Source: Hydrogenophaga sp.
GTDB taxonomy: Bacteria; Pseudomonadota; Gammaproteobacteria; Burkholderiales; Burkholderiaceae_C
Reading direction: 5' to 3'
Assembly: GCF_025699295.1 (NCBI RefSeq)
Contig: NZ_JAILWB010000009.1
Location: 1-64,000 of the forward strand
Length of the DNA: 64,000 nucleotides
A program made the position numbers and the translations under genes. Positions 21,482-31,352 of the stretch are shown one piece after another. The notes under the pieces were generated by a model, which was not told the DNA's origin, searched no databases, and worked only from the letters and a program-made list of their open reading frames with translations. How positions within the stretch are numbered: the first letter of the stretch is position 1; the number at the start of each line of letters is the position of its first letter.

Positions 21482-22321
21482 TCAGGTGCGCGCCGCGTGC
21501 AGTTCGTCTCGCGTTTTCAGCGCTACGCGGCGCGCGGCCTCGGCAAAGTCGGCACCGGACGACGCATACAGGATGGCACGCGAGGAATTCACGATGATCG
21601 CGCCGGTGGTTTCGCCCGCCTGCGTGCGCAGGCCGGCCTTGACGGTGGCCACCGCGTCGCCACCCTGTGCCCCGACGCCGGGGATCAGCAGCGGCAGCGT
21701 GGGCGCGATCTCGCGCACGCGCTCGATCTCGGCGGGGTAGGTCGCGCCCACGACCAGACCCAGCTGCCCGTTCAGGTTCCAGGGGCCCTGTGCCAGGCGC
21801 GCCACGTGTTCGTACAGGCGCGGCTCGCCCTCGATGGACGCAAAGCGCTGGTTCTGCAGGTCGTCGCCACCGGGGTTGGAGGTTCGGCAGAGCAGGAAGG
21901 CGCCCTTGCCGTGGTACTGCAGGTAGGGCTGCACGGAGTCGAAACCCATGAAGGGCGAGAGCGTGACCGCGTCCGCGCCATAGCGTTCAAAGGCCTCGAT
22001 CGCGTACTGCTGTGCGGTGCTGCCGATGTCGCCGCGCTTGGCGTCCAGGATCACCGGCACCTGGGGCGCAACGCTGCGCATGTGCGCCATCAGGCGTTCG
22101 AGCTGTTCCTCGGCGCGGTGCGCGGCGAAGTAGGCGATTTGCGGCTTGAAGGCGATCGCGGTGTCGGCCGTGGCCTCGACGATGGCGGCGCAGAAGTCGT
22201 AGATGCGGGAGGCGTCGTCCTTCAGGTGCGCGGGAAAGCGCGCCGGATCAGGGTCCAGGCCCACGCACAACAGGGAACGGTTCTGGCGCTCGGCGTTGCG
22301 CAACTGGTCGAGAAAGGTCAT
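21482..22321 (-). CDS. pyrF: Orotidine 5'-phosphate decarboxylase
   Basis: 279 residues, of the longer group-2 type usual in betaproteobacteria and actinobacteria. The catalytic signature [10 protein letters not shown] (Lys between two Asp) is intact at about 95-104, preceded by [14 protein letters not shown] and followed by [14 protein letters not shown] and the phosphate-binding GVGAQGGD. It decarboxylates OMP to UMP, the last step of de novo pyrimidine synthesis. It is divergent from the EamA permease gene, with only 77 bp between starts. An inverted GC-rich structure (about 21428-21472) lies just beyond its 3' end. Confidence 0.96.
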   Translation of the reverse strand: MTFLDQLRNAERQNRSLLCVGLDPDPARFPAHLKDDASRIYDFCAAIVEATADTAIAFKPQIAYFAAHRAEEQLERLMAHMRSVAPQVPVILDAKRGDIGSTAQQYAIEAFERYGADAVTLSPFMGFDSVQPYLQYHGKGAFLLCRTSNPGGDDLQNQRFASIEGEPRLYEHVARLAQGPWNLNGQLGLVVGATYPAEIERVREIAPTLPLLIPGVGAQGGDAVATVKAGLRTQAGETTGAIIVNSSRAILYASSGADFAEAARRVALKTRDELHAART

Positions 22322-22398
22322 GGGGCGTGATTTTAGTTGGCGCCCTCTCGCGCGGCCTTGGCGGGCGTTCGACGGAGTGCCCGCCTAAGATCGCTGCC

Positions 22399-23298
22399 AT
22401 GCACGCCCTTACACGCCAGCAACTGGTTCTCCTCGTCCTGCTCACCATCGTCTGGGGCGTCAACTGGCCGATCATGAAGTTCGGCGTGACCGGCTTCCCC
22501 CCATTGACGTTTCGCACCATCTGCATGTGGATCGGCCTGCCGGTGCTGGGCCTGTTCCTGTGGTGGCGGCGCGTGCCATTTCGCATCGGGCGCGAACACT
22601 GGCCGGAGCTGGCCTTGCTCACGGTGTTCAACATGCTGTTCTGGCACACGCTGGCGATCCTGGCGATCCAGACCCTGTCCAGCGGCCGCGCCGCGATCCT
22701 GGGCTACACCATGCCGGTGTTTTCGGCCCTGGTCGGCGCCTGGTGGTTCGGCCAGCGCCTGGCCCTGCGTGGCTGGGGCGGCGTGGCGGCGGCCTCGCTG
22801 GGGGTGCTGTTGCTGCTGTGGCACGAGTTCACCCGGCTCTCGGGCAAGCCGATGGGCGTGCTGATGATGCTGGTGGCCGCCGCCGCCTGGGCCCTGGGCA
22901 CGCAGCTGCTGCGCCGCACCCGCATCCCGCAGCCCACGCTGACGATTTCTTTCTGGCTCACCGCGCTCACCACGGTGTGGATGACTGTGCTGGCACTGGT
23001 CTTCGAACGCGGGGCCTGGGCCTGGCCCACGCCCGGGATCTGGTGGGCCATCGTCTACAACGCGCTGGGCGTGTTCGCGTTCGCGCAGGTGGCCTGGCTC
23101 TCGCTGGCGCGCGACCTGCCACCGATCGCATCCACCCTGTCGGTGATGTTCATCCCCGTGCTGGGCGTGTTCAGTGGCGCGTGGTGGCTGGGCGAAGTGC
23201 TGCGCTGGCAGGACTGGGCCGCCGTCGCGCTGGTGATGGTGGCCATTGCCTCGGTGCTGTGGCCGTCGCGCCGCACGGCGGAGGTGCCCCACACCTGA
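22399..23298 (+). CDS. EamA/DMT-superfamily permease
   Basis: 299 residues from the ATG at 22399 (MHALTRQQLVLLVLLTIVWG). Ten hydrophobic helices are arranged as two EamA repeats (about 8-140 and 150-290). It has the usual WGVNWPIMKFGV start and a second-half WWAIVYNALGVFAFAQVAW. It is an inner-membrane metabolite exporter of unknown substrate. It is convergent with the uracil-DNA glycosylase gene; a 9-bp perfect hairpin (23303-23326) lies at the junction and may end both transcripts. Confidence 0.9.
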   Translation: MHALTRQQLVLLVLLTIVWGVNWPIMKFGVTGFPPLTFRTICMWIGLPVLGLFLWWRRVPFRIGREHWPELALLTVFNMLFWHTLAILAIQTLSSGRAAILGYTMPVFSALVGAWWFGQRLALRGWGGVAAASLGVLLLLWHEFTRLSGKPMGVLMMLVAAAAWALGTQLLRRTRIPQPTLTISFWLTALTTVWMTVLALVFERGAWAWPTPGIWWAIVYNALGVFAFAQVAWLSLARDLPPIASTLSVMFIPVLGVFSGAWWLGEVLRWQDWAAVALVMVAIASVLWPSRRTAEVPHT

Positions 23299-23302
23299 GC
23301 AT

Positions 23303-23326
23303 CAGGGCCTGTTCACGCAGGCCCTG
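23303..23326. terminator. Hairpin at convergent gene ends
   Basis: Perfect 9-bp arms (CAGGGCCTG and CAGGCCCTG) around a 6-nt loop, starting 5 bp after the EamA stop and overlapping the last codons of the uracil-DNA glycosylase gene. It has no U-tract on either strand, so it is a weak or factor-dependent terminator candidate at best. Confidence 0.4.
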
Positions 23327-24146
23327 GCGCGGCGGTCTCGAGTGTGTGCATCGCCAGGCACAGGTCGGCCCAGGCCTTGCCCTTGTCGGCGGGGGTGCGC
23401 AGCAGGTAGGCCGGGTGGTAGGTCACGATCACCGGCACGCCTTCGTAGCGGTGCACCCGGCCGCGCAGTCGGCCGATGGGCTCGGTGGTCCTGAGCAGCG
23501 ACTGCACCGCGAAACGCCCCATGGCGACGATGACCTTCGGCTGCACCAGCGCCACCTGGCGCGCCAGGTAAGGCTCGCACTGTGCGACTTCGTCCGGCAG
23601 GGGGTTGCGGTTGGCGGGCGGGCGGCACTTGAGCACGTTGGCGATGAATGCGCCTTGCGCGCCTTCGCCGGCGCGGCTACGGCCCACGGCGCGCAGCATG
23701 TTGTCGAGCAGCTGGCCGGCCGCGCCCACGAAGGGTTCGCCCTGCAGGTCCTCGTTCTCGCCCGGGGCTTCGCCGACGATCATCCAGTCAGCCTGCACGT
23801 CGCCGACGCCGAACACGGTGTTCTTTCGGCCCTTGCACAGGCCACAGGCCTGGCAGGTGGCCACCGCTTCGCGCAGGGCAGGCCAGTCCAGGGTGTCGAT
23901 GTCGCCCGGCCGGCGCGGCGGTGCCAACGGGCTCGCCACGGTTGCGGCCACCGTGGGGCGCGCGACGGGTGGGCGCGCGGGCACCGGCGCCGTGCTCGTC
24001 GTTCGGGCCTCCGTGGTCGTTCCGGCCGCCGGTGCCGCGGCAGCCGCCGGTGTGGGCCGGGGCGCCCAGACGCGCACGCCCATTTCGGCCAGCATCGCGC
24101 GCTGGCGGGCATCGAGCTGCGGCACGAAGGAGGTGTCGGGTTCCAT
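23313..24146 (-). CDS. Uracil-DNA glycosylase, family 4 type
   Basis: 277 residues from the ATG at 24146, which overlaps the rimI stop by one base (TGATG); a GTG three bases earlier is the alternative. The N-terminal 85 residues are an Ala/Pro/Thr-rich variable region. The catalytic domain has an iron-sulphur Cys pair (CQACGLC), motif A GEAPGENEDLQGEPFVG, two further Cys (LKCRPPANRNP, VAQCEPYL) as the other cluster ligands, and motif B HPAYLL. It removes uracil from DNA in base-excision repair. It sits in a tsaB-rimI-udg operon, an arrangement common in betaproteobacteria. Confidence 0.93.
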   Translation of the reverse strand: MEPDTSFVPQLDARQRAMLAEMGVRVWAPRPTPAAAAAPAAGTTTEARTTSTAPVPARPPVARPTVAATVASPLAPPRRPGDIDTLDWPALREAVATCQACGLCKGRKNTVFGVGDVQADWMIVGEAPGENEDLQGEPFVGAAGQLLDNMLRAVGRSRAGEGAQGAFIANVLKCRPPANRNPLPDEVAQCEPYLARQVALVQPKVIVAMGRFAVQSLLRTTEPIGRLRGRVHRYEGVPVIVTYHPAYLLRTPADKGKAWADLCLAMHTLETAAPGPA

Positions 24147-24784
24147 CACGGGCGTGCCTCCGCCGCGTCGCCGGGTACCAGGTTGAGGCTCATGACCACG
24201 GCGTCTTCCCGCTGAAGATGCCCTGCCGGGTAATAACCCTTGCGCAGCCCGACCTGTTTGAAGCCATGGCGTTCATACAGTCTGCGTGCGGGCGCGTTGC
24301 TTTCGCGCACCTCCAGCCAGAGCCATTGCGCGCCCTGCGCGCGCGACCACAGCGCCAGCGCATCGAGCATGAAGCGCGCCCAGCCCTGGCGCTGGTGCGC
24401 CGGGGCCACGGTGACATTGAGCAGGTGCATCTCGTCCACGCCCGGCATGGCGACCAGATAGCCCAGCAGCACGCTTCCGTCGGCGCGCGCGGTCTGGGCC
24501 CGTTCGTGCGGCAGCGCCTCGCCCAGCAGCAACACGGCCGGGTAGCCCGACTGCAGCGAATCGCGGAAGTGCTTGCGCGACCACGGGTGGGCATAGGCGC
24601 AGGACTCCACGGCGTGCACCGCGTCCAGGTCGGCCTCGGTCATGGGCGCGAAGGCGATGCGGCGCTCGCGCGCGCAGTCGGGCCGCGTGTCCGGTGCTGT
24701 CCAGGTTCGGGGCGGGTTTACCGCCGCCGGTCGGGCGAGACCGCCGGCCATGGCGACGAGCAGGGCGTTCACGGAGGTGTCCAT
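24146..24784 (-). CDS. rimI: Ribosomal protein alanine N-acetyltransferase RimI
   Basis: 212 residues, about 50 longer than E. coli RimI because of an N-terminal extension (to about residue 43). The GNAT domain starts at IAFAPMTEADLDAVHAVE; it contains AYAHPWSRKHFRDSL, the acetyl-CoA loop VAPAHQRQGWARFMLDAL and the terminal ARRLYERHGFKQVGLRKGYYP. It should acetylate the N-terminus of ribosomal protein S18. It is the middle gene of the tsaB-rimI-udg operon, 9 bp after tsaB. A start nearer residue 48 (MTEADLD) would remove part of the fold, so the long form is preferred. Confidence 0.9.
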   Translation of the reverse strand: MDTSVNALLVAMAGGLARPAAVNPPRTWTAPDTRPDCARERRIAFAPMTEADLDAVHAVESCAYAHPWSRKHFRDSLQSGYPAVLLLGEALPHERAQTARADGSVLLGYLVAMPGVDEMHLLNVTVAPAHQRQGWARFMLDALALWSRAQGAQWLWLEVRESNAPARRLYERHGFKQVGLRKGYYPAGHLQREDAVVMSLNLVPGDAAEARP

Positions 24785-24793
24785 GCGCGGACC

Positions 24794-25570
24794 TCAATGC
24801 ACAGTGCCCGCGGCCACCCGCTGCCGCTCGCGTTCGTTGGTGGTCTGGGCAACCTTGTCGCGCACATACAGCGGCAGCGCGTCGCGCGCGGCCAGCGCCC
24901 CGCCTTCGGCGATCAGGGCCGGCGCCAGGCGCATCAGGGCGGAGGCCGTGGGCAGGGCGGGGCAGCGCAGGCCGCGGAGCCCGGCCAGTTCCAGGTCGTA
25001 GGTGGCAAACACATTGCCCGCAAGCAGCGCGCGGCCAGCGGGCAGCAGCCCGTCCAGATGCGTGGCCAGATCCCGTGGCGCGCACAGGCGGGGTGGTGCC
25101 AGGGCCGAGAGCCCCGCGGCCGTGCAGGCGTACAACGCGAGGTACAGCTCGCCCATGCGGGCGTCGAGCAGAGAGACCACCGTGTCGGGCGCAGGCTGGC
25201 CGGTCAGCGCGTGCGCGTGGCGCGCCTCTTCGGCCAGGGCCAGCAGCGTGTCCACCGGCAGCACCGGCAAGCCGCCCGGGCGGGCCGCGTCCTGGGCGCC
25301 GTAGGCCAGGCCCTGGGCCACGGCGCAGGCGGTGCGCAGGCCGGTGAACGAGCCCGGACCGCGGCCGAAGACGACCGCATCCAGGCTGGCGAGCGGCCAG
25401 CCCGAGGCATCGAGCAGCTGCTGCACCAGTGGCAGCAGCGTGGTCGAGGCCATGGCGCCGCCGGGCCCGGTGTGTTGCCACAGCGGGCCGTCGGGTGCGC
25501 CCGTGCCCAGCGCCACCGAGAGGGTGTCGGTGCTGGTTTCGATGGCAAGCAGGCGCAGGGCGGAAGGCAT
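24794..25570 (-). CDS. tsaB: tRNA threonylcarbamoyladenosine biosynthesis protein TsaB
   Basis: 258 residues from the ATG at 25570 (MPSALRLLAIETSTDTLSVAL). It has the ASKHA ATPase-like opening typical of TsaB and the FGRGPGSFTGLRT loop; DARMGELYLALY follows. TsaB is the non-catalytic partner of TsaD in making t6A at position 37 of ANN-decoding tRNAs, using the adenylate made by TsaC/Sua5, whose gene lies nearby at 27541-28554. It is the first gene of the operon with rimI and a uracil-DNA glycosylase and is divergent from dacB across 128 bp. Confidence 0.95.
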   Translation of the reverse strand: MPSALRLLAIETSTDTLSVALGTGAPDGPLWQHTGPGGAMASTTLLPLVQQLLDASGWPLASLDAVVFGRGPGSFTGLRTACAVAQGLAYGAQDAARPGGLPVLPVDTLLALAEEARHAHALTGQPAPDTVVSLLDARMGELYLALYACTAAGLSALAPPRLCAPRDLATHLDGLLPAGRALLAGNVFATYDLELAGLRGLRCPALPTASALMRLAPALIAEGGALAARDALPLYVRDKVAQTTNERERQRVAAGTVH

Positions 25571-25698
25571 CCGGGGATTATCGGCCACCGTGCATGCCCA
25601 TGCCGTGTGGTGCGGGTGCGCCACCGGCCGTCTTTTGTCACGCCCGCCCGCCCTCTCGCGGCCGCACTGGCGGGTCCGCGTTTCATAATGAAACACCC

Positions 25699-27231
25699 AT
25701 GCCGTTCCGCCTGCCTTTCCTGCGTTGTCCCCTCTTTGTCCGCGTGCTCACGCTGTGGGTGCTTGCGGGCGCCGGTTTGCCCGCCTGTGCACAGATGCCG
25801 GGCCGTGGTGCGGCCCTCCCGCCGGCGGTGATGGAGGCCCTCAACCGGGCCCAGGTGCCGGCCAGCGCGCTGTCGGCACTGGTGGTGTCGGTCGAGCCTG
25901 ACGCGCACGAGCGCCTGCGCCACCAGGCCGGGGTGCTGGCCAATCCCGCGTCGGTGATGAAGCTGGTGACGTCCTATGCGGCCATCGACCTGTTGGGCCC
26001 GGATTTCACCTGGAGCACGCGCTTCTATACCGACGGCACGGTCGACAACGGCGTGTTGCGTGGCAACCTCTACGTGCGCGGCGGCGGCGACCCCAAGCTG
26101 GTGCTCGAACGCGTTCATGAAGCCTATTACGCCCTGCAGAGCCAGGGCGTGCAGGTGATCCTGGGCGACATGGTGCTCGATCACAGCGCCTTCGACCTGC
26201 CCTACACCGACCCCGGCGCCTTCGACGGCGAGGCTCTGCGCCCGTACAACGCCTCGCCCGACGCGCTGCTCGTCAACTTCAAGTCGGTCATCCTCAGCTT
26301 TCAGCCCGACCCGGCCAACGGTGTGGCCTACGTCATCAGCGAGCCGCCTCTGGCCGGCCTGGCGATCGACGCCACCGTGCCGTTGTCGCGCACCGCCTGC
26401 GGCGACTGGCGCACGGCCGTGCAGGCGCGCTTCGACGACCCGGACAGCATCCGATTCGAAGGTCGCTACCCGCAGAAATGCGGCGAGCTCAAATGGCCCG
26501 TGGCCTACCAGCAGCCCGCCAGCTACGCCGCGCGCGCGCTCGAGGGCCTGTGGCGCGCCGGTGGTGGCGTGATCACCGGGCGGGTGCGCAGCGGGCTCAC
26601 GCCGCCGGATGCCGTGTTGCTGCTCGACGCACCGTCCCTGCCGCTGTCGGAGATCCTTGTGGACGTGAACCAGTGGAGCAACAACGTGATGGCGCAGCAG
26701 GTGTTCCTTACGCTGGGACAGCTCGCACCGCCTCCGCTGTCCACCGTCACGGTGGTCGCACCGGGCTCGGCCGCTGATCGCCTGGTACCGGCGCGCACCG
26801 CGCGCTTCGAGAGCTCGCGCGAGGTGCTGCAGGCCTGGTGGGCGCGCACCTTCGGCCCACGCGTGGCCGCGCCGGTGATCGACAATGGCTCGGGCCTCTC
26901 GCGCGACGAGCGCATCACCCCCGAGGCGCTGGCCAGCTTGCTGCGCCACGCCGCGCGCCATCCGCAGGGCGCTCAGTTCATGCAGTCCCTGTCGGTCGCG
27001 GGCGTCAACGGCACGGCCGCGCGGCTGGCACGCGGCGAGAACAGCAGTGCGCGGGGCAACGCCTGGATCAAGACCGGCTCGTTGCGCGATGTCAGCGGCA
27101 TTGCGGGCTACGTGAACGCCGCGAACGGCGCGCGCTATGTGCTCGTCGGCTTCATCAACCACCCCAATGCGCCCGCGGCCCGGCCCGCGCTGGACGCCTT
27201 GCTGGAGTGGACGGCCTCGCTGCCCGACTGA
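25699..27231 (+). CDS. dacB: D-alanyl-D-alanine carboxypeptidase/endopeptidase (PBP4 family)
   Basis: 510 residues from the ATG at 25699. A signal peptide (MPFRLPFLRC to about PACA) directs it to the periplasm. The three serine-hydrolase motifs are present: SxxK as SVMK (Ser85, Lys88), SxN as SNN (from Ser327) and KTG (from Lys458). The insertion domain of class C penicillin-binding proteins lies between the first two. It trims or cleaves peptidoglycan peptide cross-links. The gene is read away from tsaB and is followed after 17 bp by the SemiSWEET gene, which may be co-transcribed. Confidence 0.95.
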   Translation: MPFRLPFLRCPLFVRVLTLWVLAGAGLPACAQMPGRGAALPPAVMEALNRAQVPASALSALVVSVEPDAHERLRHQAGVLANPASVMKLVTSYAAIDLLGPDFTWSTRFYTDGTVDNGVLRGNLYVRGGGDPKLVLERVHEAYYALQSQGVQVILGDMVLDHSAFDLPYTDPGAFDGEALRPYNASPDALLVNFKSVILSFQPDPANGVAYVISEPPLAGLAIDATVPLSRTACGDWRTAVQARFDDPDSIRFEGRYPQKCGELKWPVAYQQPASYAARALEGLWRAGGGVITGRVRSGLTPPDAVLLLDAPSLPLSEILVDVNQWSNNVMAQQVFLTLGQLAPPPLSTVTVVAPGSAADRLVPARTARFESSREVLQAWWARTFGPRVAAPVIDNGSGLSRDERITPEALASLLRHAARHPQGAQFMQSLSVAGVNGTAARLARGENSSARGNAWIKTGSLRDVSGIAGYVNAANGARYVLVGFINHPNAPAARPALDALLEWTASLPD

Positions 27232-27248
27232 ACCGGACACCGGCAACC

Positions 27249-27518
27249 ATGCAACTGGGCGATGTCATCGGCTACGGTGCCGCGTGCCTGACCACGGCGA
27301 GCTTCGTGCCCCAGGCCTGGTTGACTTTCCGCACGCGCGACGTCAGCGGCATTTCGCTGGGCATGTACAGCGTGTTCGCGGTCGGTGTGACCCTGTGGCT
27401 GTTCTACGGCCTGAGCCTGGGTGCCTGGCCGGTGGTGGTGGCCAATGCCATCACGCTGACGCTGGCGCTGGCCATCCTGGCGATGAAGTTGCGCTTCGGG
27501 CGCGCTCCCGACGCCTGA
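27249..27518 (+). CDS. SemiSWEET-type transporter (PQ-loop)
   Basis: 89 residues with three hydrophobic helices and the PQ motif at the end of the first (TTASFVPQAWLTFRTRDVSG). Bacterial SemiSWEETs work as dimers that move sugars by facilitated diffusion. The length and layout are normal. It starts 17 bp after dacB, so it is probably in the same transcript. It is convergent with the Sua5 gene, ending 22 bp from it. The actual substrate cannot be told from sequence. Confidence 0.9.
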   Translation: MQLGDVIGYGAACLTTASFVPQAWLTFRTRDVSGISLGMYSVFAVGVTLWLFYGLSLGAWPVVVANAITLTLALAILAMKLRFGRAPDA

Positions 27519-27540
27519 ACGCCCTTGGCTTCGGGCGCCG

Positions 27541-28554
27541 TCAGGCCGCCGCGCGTTGCAGGCGGTCGCGCACGCCGTCCCAGGCGGCGTCGGCCGGCGG
27601 TGTTTCCACCCAGATCAGGCGAACGCCGGTAGCGTCGAGTTCGCGCAGTACCGCAAACAGTTCCTGGGCGCAGCGCGCCGCGTCGTCCGGCATGCGGCGC
27701 AGCGGCACGCCCCGCGCGGCCTTGACCGGGCTGCGCGCGTACACGGCGATGTGCTTCGCGTCGCTGCCCAGCACGTCCAGCGCGGTCTGCAGCGGCTTGC
27801 TGTCCATGAGACGCACGGTGGCGCGCGGCGCGTAGTGCGATTCGAGCGTGCCGGAGGCGCGCGGCGCGGCCTCGTCGCGTGCGCGCAGGGGCTGGCCGCA
27901 GGCGGCTTCGAGCTGCGCGGGCGTGATCATGCCGGGGCGCAGCAGCACCGGGTGGCTGCGCGTGGCGTCGACGATGGTGGACTCGATGCCCACCGGGCAG
28001 GCGCCGCCGTCCAGGATCAGCAGGGCATCATCCGGCAGGGCCGCGAACTCCTCGGCCACGTGGGCGGCGGTGGTGGGGCTGACCCGGCCGAAACGATTGG
28101 CGCTGGGCGCGGCCACGCCGTGCACGCCCTGCGCGGCCGCGGCATTGAGCAACGCCTGCGCCACCGGGTGCGCCGGGCAGCGCAGGCCCACCGAATCCTG
28201 CCCGCCGGCCGCGACCGCGGCCACACCCTCGCGGCGCGGCAGGATGACCGTGAGCGGGCCGGGCCAGAAACGGTCCATCAGCGCGGCGGCGAATGCCGGC
28301 ACCTCGCGCGCATAGTGGTCCACGCCGGCGCGCCAGGTGCGCGCGCCCTCGCCGTGCGCGAGATGCACGATCAGCGGGTGGTCGGCGGGCCGGCCCTTGG
28401 CGTCGAAGATGCGGTGCACGGCGCTGGCGTTGTCCGCGTCGGCCGCGAGGCCGTACACGGTCTCGGTCGGCATACCCACCAGTGAGCCCGCGGCCAGGCG
28501 CCGCGCCGCGGTATCGATGGCGGCCGGGTCGCCGGCGTTCAGCAGCAGCGGCAT
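27541..28554 (-). CDS. L-threonylcarbamoyladenylate synthase (Sua5 type)
   Basis: 337 residues from the ATG at 28554. The YrdC domain (about 1-205) has GSLVGMPTETVYGLAADA and KGRPADHPLIVHL, the ATP and threonine-binding features. The C-terminal Sua5 domain (about 225-335, ASGTLESHYAPRATVRLMDS) distinguishes it from the shorter TsaC. It makes threonylcarbamoyl-AMP from threonine, bicarbonate and ATP for t6A tRNA modification, the same pathway as TsaB encoded at 24794-25570. The start lies one base after the purK stop, so it ends a purE-purK-sua5 operon. Confidence 0.95.
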   Translation of the reverse strand: MPLLLNAGDPAAIDTAARRLAAGSLVGMPTETVYGLAADADNASAVHRIFDAKGRPADHPLIVHLAHGEGARTWRAGVDHYAREVPAFAAALMDRFWPGPLTVILPRREGVAAVAAGGQDSVGLRCPAHPVAQALLNAAAAQGVHGVAAPSANRFGRVSPTTAAHVAEEFAALPDDALLILDGGACPVGIESTIVDATRSHPVLLRPGMITPAQLEAACGQPLRARDEAAPRASGTLESHYAPRATVRLMDSKPLQTALDVLGSDAKHIAVYARSPVKAARGVPLRRMPDDAARCAQELFAVLRELDATGVRLIWVETPPADAAWDGVRDRLQRAAA

Positions 28555-28555
28555 G

Positions 28556-29794
28556 TCAGGCGCCGAGCGCGGGCAGGCCGAGCAGTGCGAGCGCTTGCGC
28601 TGCGGTCTCGCGCACGTGCGCCACGCTGGAGCCGGTGACGTTGAGGTGCCCCATCTTGCGGCCCGGGCGCGCACCCAGCTTGCCGTACAGGTGCAGGTGC
28701 GTGCCGGGCAGGGCCAGCACCGCCGCCCAGGGCGGCGACACCGGGGTCTTGCTGGCCTGGGCGCGCACCGCATTGGGCTCGAACCAGAGATCACCCAGCA
28801 GATTGACCATGATGGCCGGGCTGTGCTGGCGCGGCGCGGGCAGCGGCAGGCCGGCGAGCGCGCGCACCTGCGCTTCGAACTGGGAGATGTCGCAGGCGTT
28901 CTGCGTGTAGTGCCCGCTGTTGTGCGGGCGCGGGGCCATTTCGTTCACCACCAGGTCGTGCGTGCCGTCGGCCTGCTCCACCACGAAGTATTCGACGCAC
29001 AGCACACCGACGTAGCGCAGGTGGTTCGCGATGGCGACGGTGCTGGCCTGCGCGCGCTGCGCCAGACCGGCCTCGATGGCGCCGTCGAACACTTCCGTGG
29101 TCGCGAGAATGCCGTCGTGGTGGGTGTTCTTCTGCACCGGAAAACTCACCACCTGGCCGTCCGCGCCGCGCGCCACGATCACCGAGCATTCGGCGCGCAA
29201 CCTGAGCATCTTCTCCAGCACGCAGGGGACCTTGTCGAGCTGGTCCCAGGCCTGGGCGAGTTGCGCGCGCGAGGACACGCGCACCTGGCCCTTGCCGTCG
29301 TACCCCATGCGCGCGGTCTTCAGGATGCCCGGCAGCAGATCGTCCGTCACGGCGGCGAGAGAGGCATCGGTGGTGATGACGGCATGCGGCGCGGGCGACA
29401 CGCCACTGAGTGCGGCGCATTGCACGAAGTGCGCCTTTTCCTTGACGCGGTCCTGCGCCACGGCGACGCAGGACGCCGACGGAGCCACCACACGCTGCGC
29501 GGCGAGCGTGGCCAGTGCAGCCGCGGGTACGTTCTCGAACTCGGTGGTGATGGCGTCGCAGCGCTGGGCGAGTTGCGCCAGTCCCTGTTCGTCGCCGTAG
29601 GCAGTCTTGATGTGGTGGTGGCTGATCAGCCCGGCCGGGCTGGCGGGATCGGGATCGAGCACCACCGTGGCGTAGCCCATCGCCTGGGCCGCCTGCACGA
29701 ACATGCGGCCGAGCTGGCCACCGCCCATCACGCCGAGCGTGACGGGTTGACCATTGGGGGAGGGGCTGCCGGGAAGAAGGGGCTTGAGGCTCAT
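28556..29794 (-). CDS. purK: 5-(carboxyamino)imidazole ribonucleotide synthase
   Basis: 412 residues. It opens with the ATP-grasp pre-fold [24 protein letters not shown] and has [14 protein letters not shown] (ATP loop), [16 protein letters not shown] and [14 protein letters not shown], the carboxylate-binding motif. It converts AIR, ATP and bicarbonate into N5-CAIR in purine synthesis. Its start overlaps the purE stop by four bases (ATGA), so PurE and PurK, which act in sequence, are translationally coupled. It is about 30-50 residues longer than E. coli PurK because of small loops. Confidence 0.96.
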   Translation of the reverse strand: MSLKPLLPGSPSPNGQPVTLGVMGGGQLGRMFVQAAQAMGYATVVLDPDPASPAGLISHHHIKTAYGDEQGLAQLAQRCDAITTEFENVPAAALATLAAQRVVAPSASCVAVAQDRVKEKAHFVQCAALSGVSPAPHAVITTDASLAAVTDDLLPGILKTARMGYDGKGQVRVSSRAQLAQAWDQLDKVPCVLEKMLRLRAECSVIVARGADGQVVSFPVQKNTHHDGILATTEVFDGAIEAGLAQRAQASTVAIANHLRYVGVLCVEYFVVEQADGTHDLVVNEMAPRPHNSGHYTQNACDISQFEAQVRALAGLPLPAPRQHSPAIMVNLLGDLWFEPNAVRAQASKTPVSPPWAAVLALPGTHLHLYGKLGARPGRKMGHLNVTGSSVAHVRETAAQALALLGLPALGA

Positions 29795-30279
29795 GCGGGC
29801 AGTGTCATGCCGCGCGCGGCCGCGGTCTGTTGGGCGCGGAAGGCCTCGAGCTTGTGGCGCAGTTCGGGGTTGTCGCAGGCCAGCATGGCCACGGCGAACA
29901 GGGCGGCGTTGGCCGCGCCGGCTGCGCCAATGGCAAACGTGGCGACCGGCACACCCTTGGGCATCTGCACGATGCTGTGCAGCGAGTCCACGCCGCTGAG
30001 GTGCTTGCTGGCCACCGGCACGCCGAGTACCGGCACCACGGTCTTTGCCGCGAGCATGCCGGGCAGGTGGGCGGCGCCGCCCGCGCCAGCGATGATGGCC
30101 TTGAGGCCGCGCAGGGCGGCCGCTTCGGCATAGGCGAACATGTCGTCCGGCATGCGGTGCGCCGACACCACGCGCGCTTCGTGCTCGATGCCGAAGTCCT
30201 GCAGGACCTGCACGGCGTGCTGCATGGTGTCCCAGTCGCTGCTGGAGCCCATGAGCACGCCCACTTGGATGGAGTTCAT
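29791..30279 (-). CDS. purE: N5-carboxyaminoimidazole ribonucleotide mutase
   Basis: 162 residues from the ATG at 30279. It has the class I PurE signature [17 protein letters not shown], the active-site [10 protein letters not shown] (catalytic His) and [14 protein letters not shown]. It moves the carboxylate of N5-CAIR to give CAIR, straight after PurK. First gene of purE-purK-sua5. It is divergent from the thioredoxin-like gene across 139 bp. A TAAAAT element about 85 bp before the start on this strand could be the -10 box, but no good -35 box is seen. Confidence 0.97.
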   Translation of the reverse strand: MNSIQVGVLMGSSSDWDTMQHAVQVLQDFGIEHEARVVSAHRMPDDMFAYAEAAALRGLKAIIAGAGGAAHLPGMLAAKTVVPVLGVPVASKHLSGVDSLHSIVQMPKGVPVATFAIGAAGAANAALFAVAMLACDNPELRHKLEAFRAQQTAAARGMTLPA

Positions 30280-30418
30280 GTGAGTGCCTCTGGCCGATGA
30301 GCCCCGGCGGGGCTGGACCGGTGGCGCGCGCATGCAACGCGGCGCTCTCCGGTAAAGTGTCGATTTTACGTTTGCCGCCCGCCGATACCGCGCGGGCGGT
30401 CCTGCCAGGCCGCTCCCC

Positions 30419-31327
30419 ATGATCAACGTCACCGTCGCCAATTTTGAAGCCGAAGTCATCGAGGCTTCGATGCAGACACCTGTGCTGGTGGATTTCTGGG
30501 CCCCGTGGTGCGGCCCCTGCAAGGTCATCGGCCCGCTGCTGGAAAAGCTGGAGACCGATTACGCGGGCCGCTTCAAGCTGGTCAAGATCGACTCGGACCA
30601 GGAGCAGCAGCTCGCCGCCGCGTTCGGCGTGCGCAGCATTCCCACCTGCGTGCTGCTCATGAACGGTCAGCCGGTCGACGGCTTCATGGGCGCGCTGCCC
30701 GAGGGGCAGATCAAGGCTTTCCTGGACAAGCACCTGCCGAGCGCCGAGGCACTCGAGGCCGAGGAGGCGGAAGCCGAGGCGCAGGACGCGCTGGCCGAGG
30801 GCGATCTCGAAGGCGCGCTGGAAAAGCTGCAGCAGGCGGTGCAGACCGCGCCGGACAACGACGATGCGCGCTTCGACCTGGTCAAGCTGCTGCTCGAACT
30901 CGGTCAGGACGACGACGCCAAGGTGGCGTTCGCGCCGGTGATCGCCAAGGCCGCGGGCGTGCGCCGGCTCGATTCGCTGCAACGCTGGATGGCCGCGCGC
31001 GATGCCCAGGCCGGTGTGCCGGACCCCGAGGCGCGCGCCGCCGCCCTGCAGGCTGCGATCGCGGCCAACAAGCGCGACTTCGATGCGCGCTTCGCGCTCG
31101 CGCAGCTGCTGATGGCCTACGGCCAGTGGACGGCGGCGATGGACGAATTGCTGGAAATCCTGATGCGCGACAAGACCTGGAACGAGGACCTGGCGCGCAA
31201 GACCTTCATTGCCATCCTCGACGTGATCGAGCCGCCCAAGCCCAAGGTGGCCGAGGGCCAGGTGCCGCCGGAAGACCCGACGGTGGCGACGTATCGCCGC
31301 CGCCTGTCGAGCGTTGTGTTGAGCTGA
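30419..31327 (+). CDS. CnoX-like thioredoxin with TPR-type C-terminal domain
   Basis: 302 residues. The N-terminal thioredoxin fold (1-105) has the active site WCGPC (Cys31, Cys34) and the cis-Pro segment [13 protein letters not shown]. An acidic helix follows, and the C-terminal part (about 115-290) consists of tetratricopeptide-like helices ([43 protein letters not shown]). This layout is that of YbbN/CnoX, a chaperone-redox protein that hands clients to GroEL and DnaK. E. coli CnoX lacks the CGPC pair, so this version may retain thiol reductase activity. It is followed by a palindromic repeat (31353-31428). Confidence 0.9.
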   Translation: MINVTVANFEAEVIEASMQTPVLVDFWAPWCGPCKVIGPLLEKLETDYAGRFKLVKIDSDQEQQLAAAFGVRSIPTCVLLMNGQPVDGFMGALPEGQIKAFLDKHLPSAEALEAEEAEAEAQDALAEGDLEGALEKLQQAVQTAPDNDDARFDLVKLLLELGQDDDAKVAFAPVIAKAAGVRRLDSLQRWMAARDAQAGVPDPEARAAALQAAIAANKRDFDARFALAQLLMAYGQWTAAMDELLEILMRDKTWNEDLARKTFIAILDVIEPPKPKVAEGQVPPEDPTVATYRRRLSSVVLS

Positions 31328-31352
31328 ATCCGTTGGGACCGGGCCTGTCCCC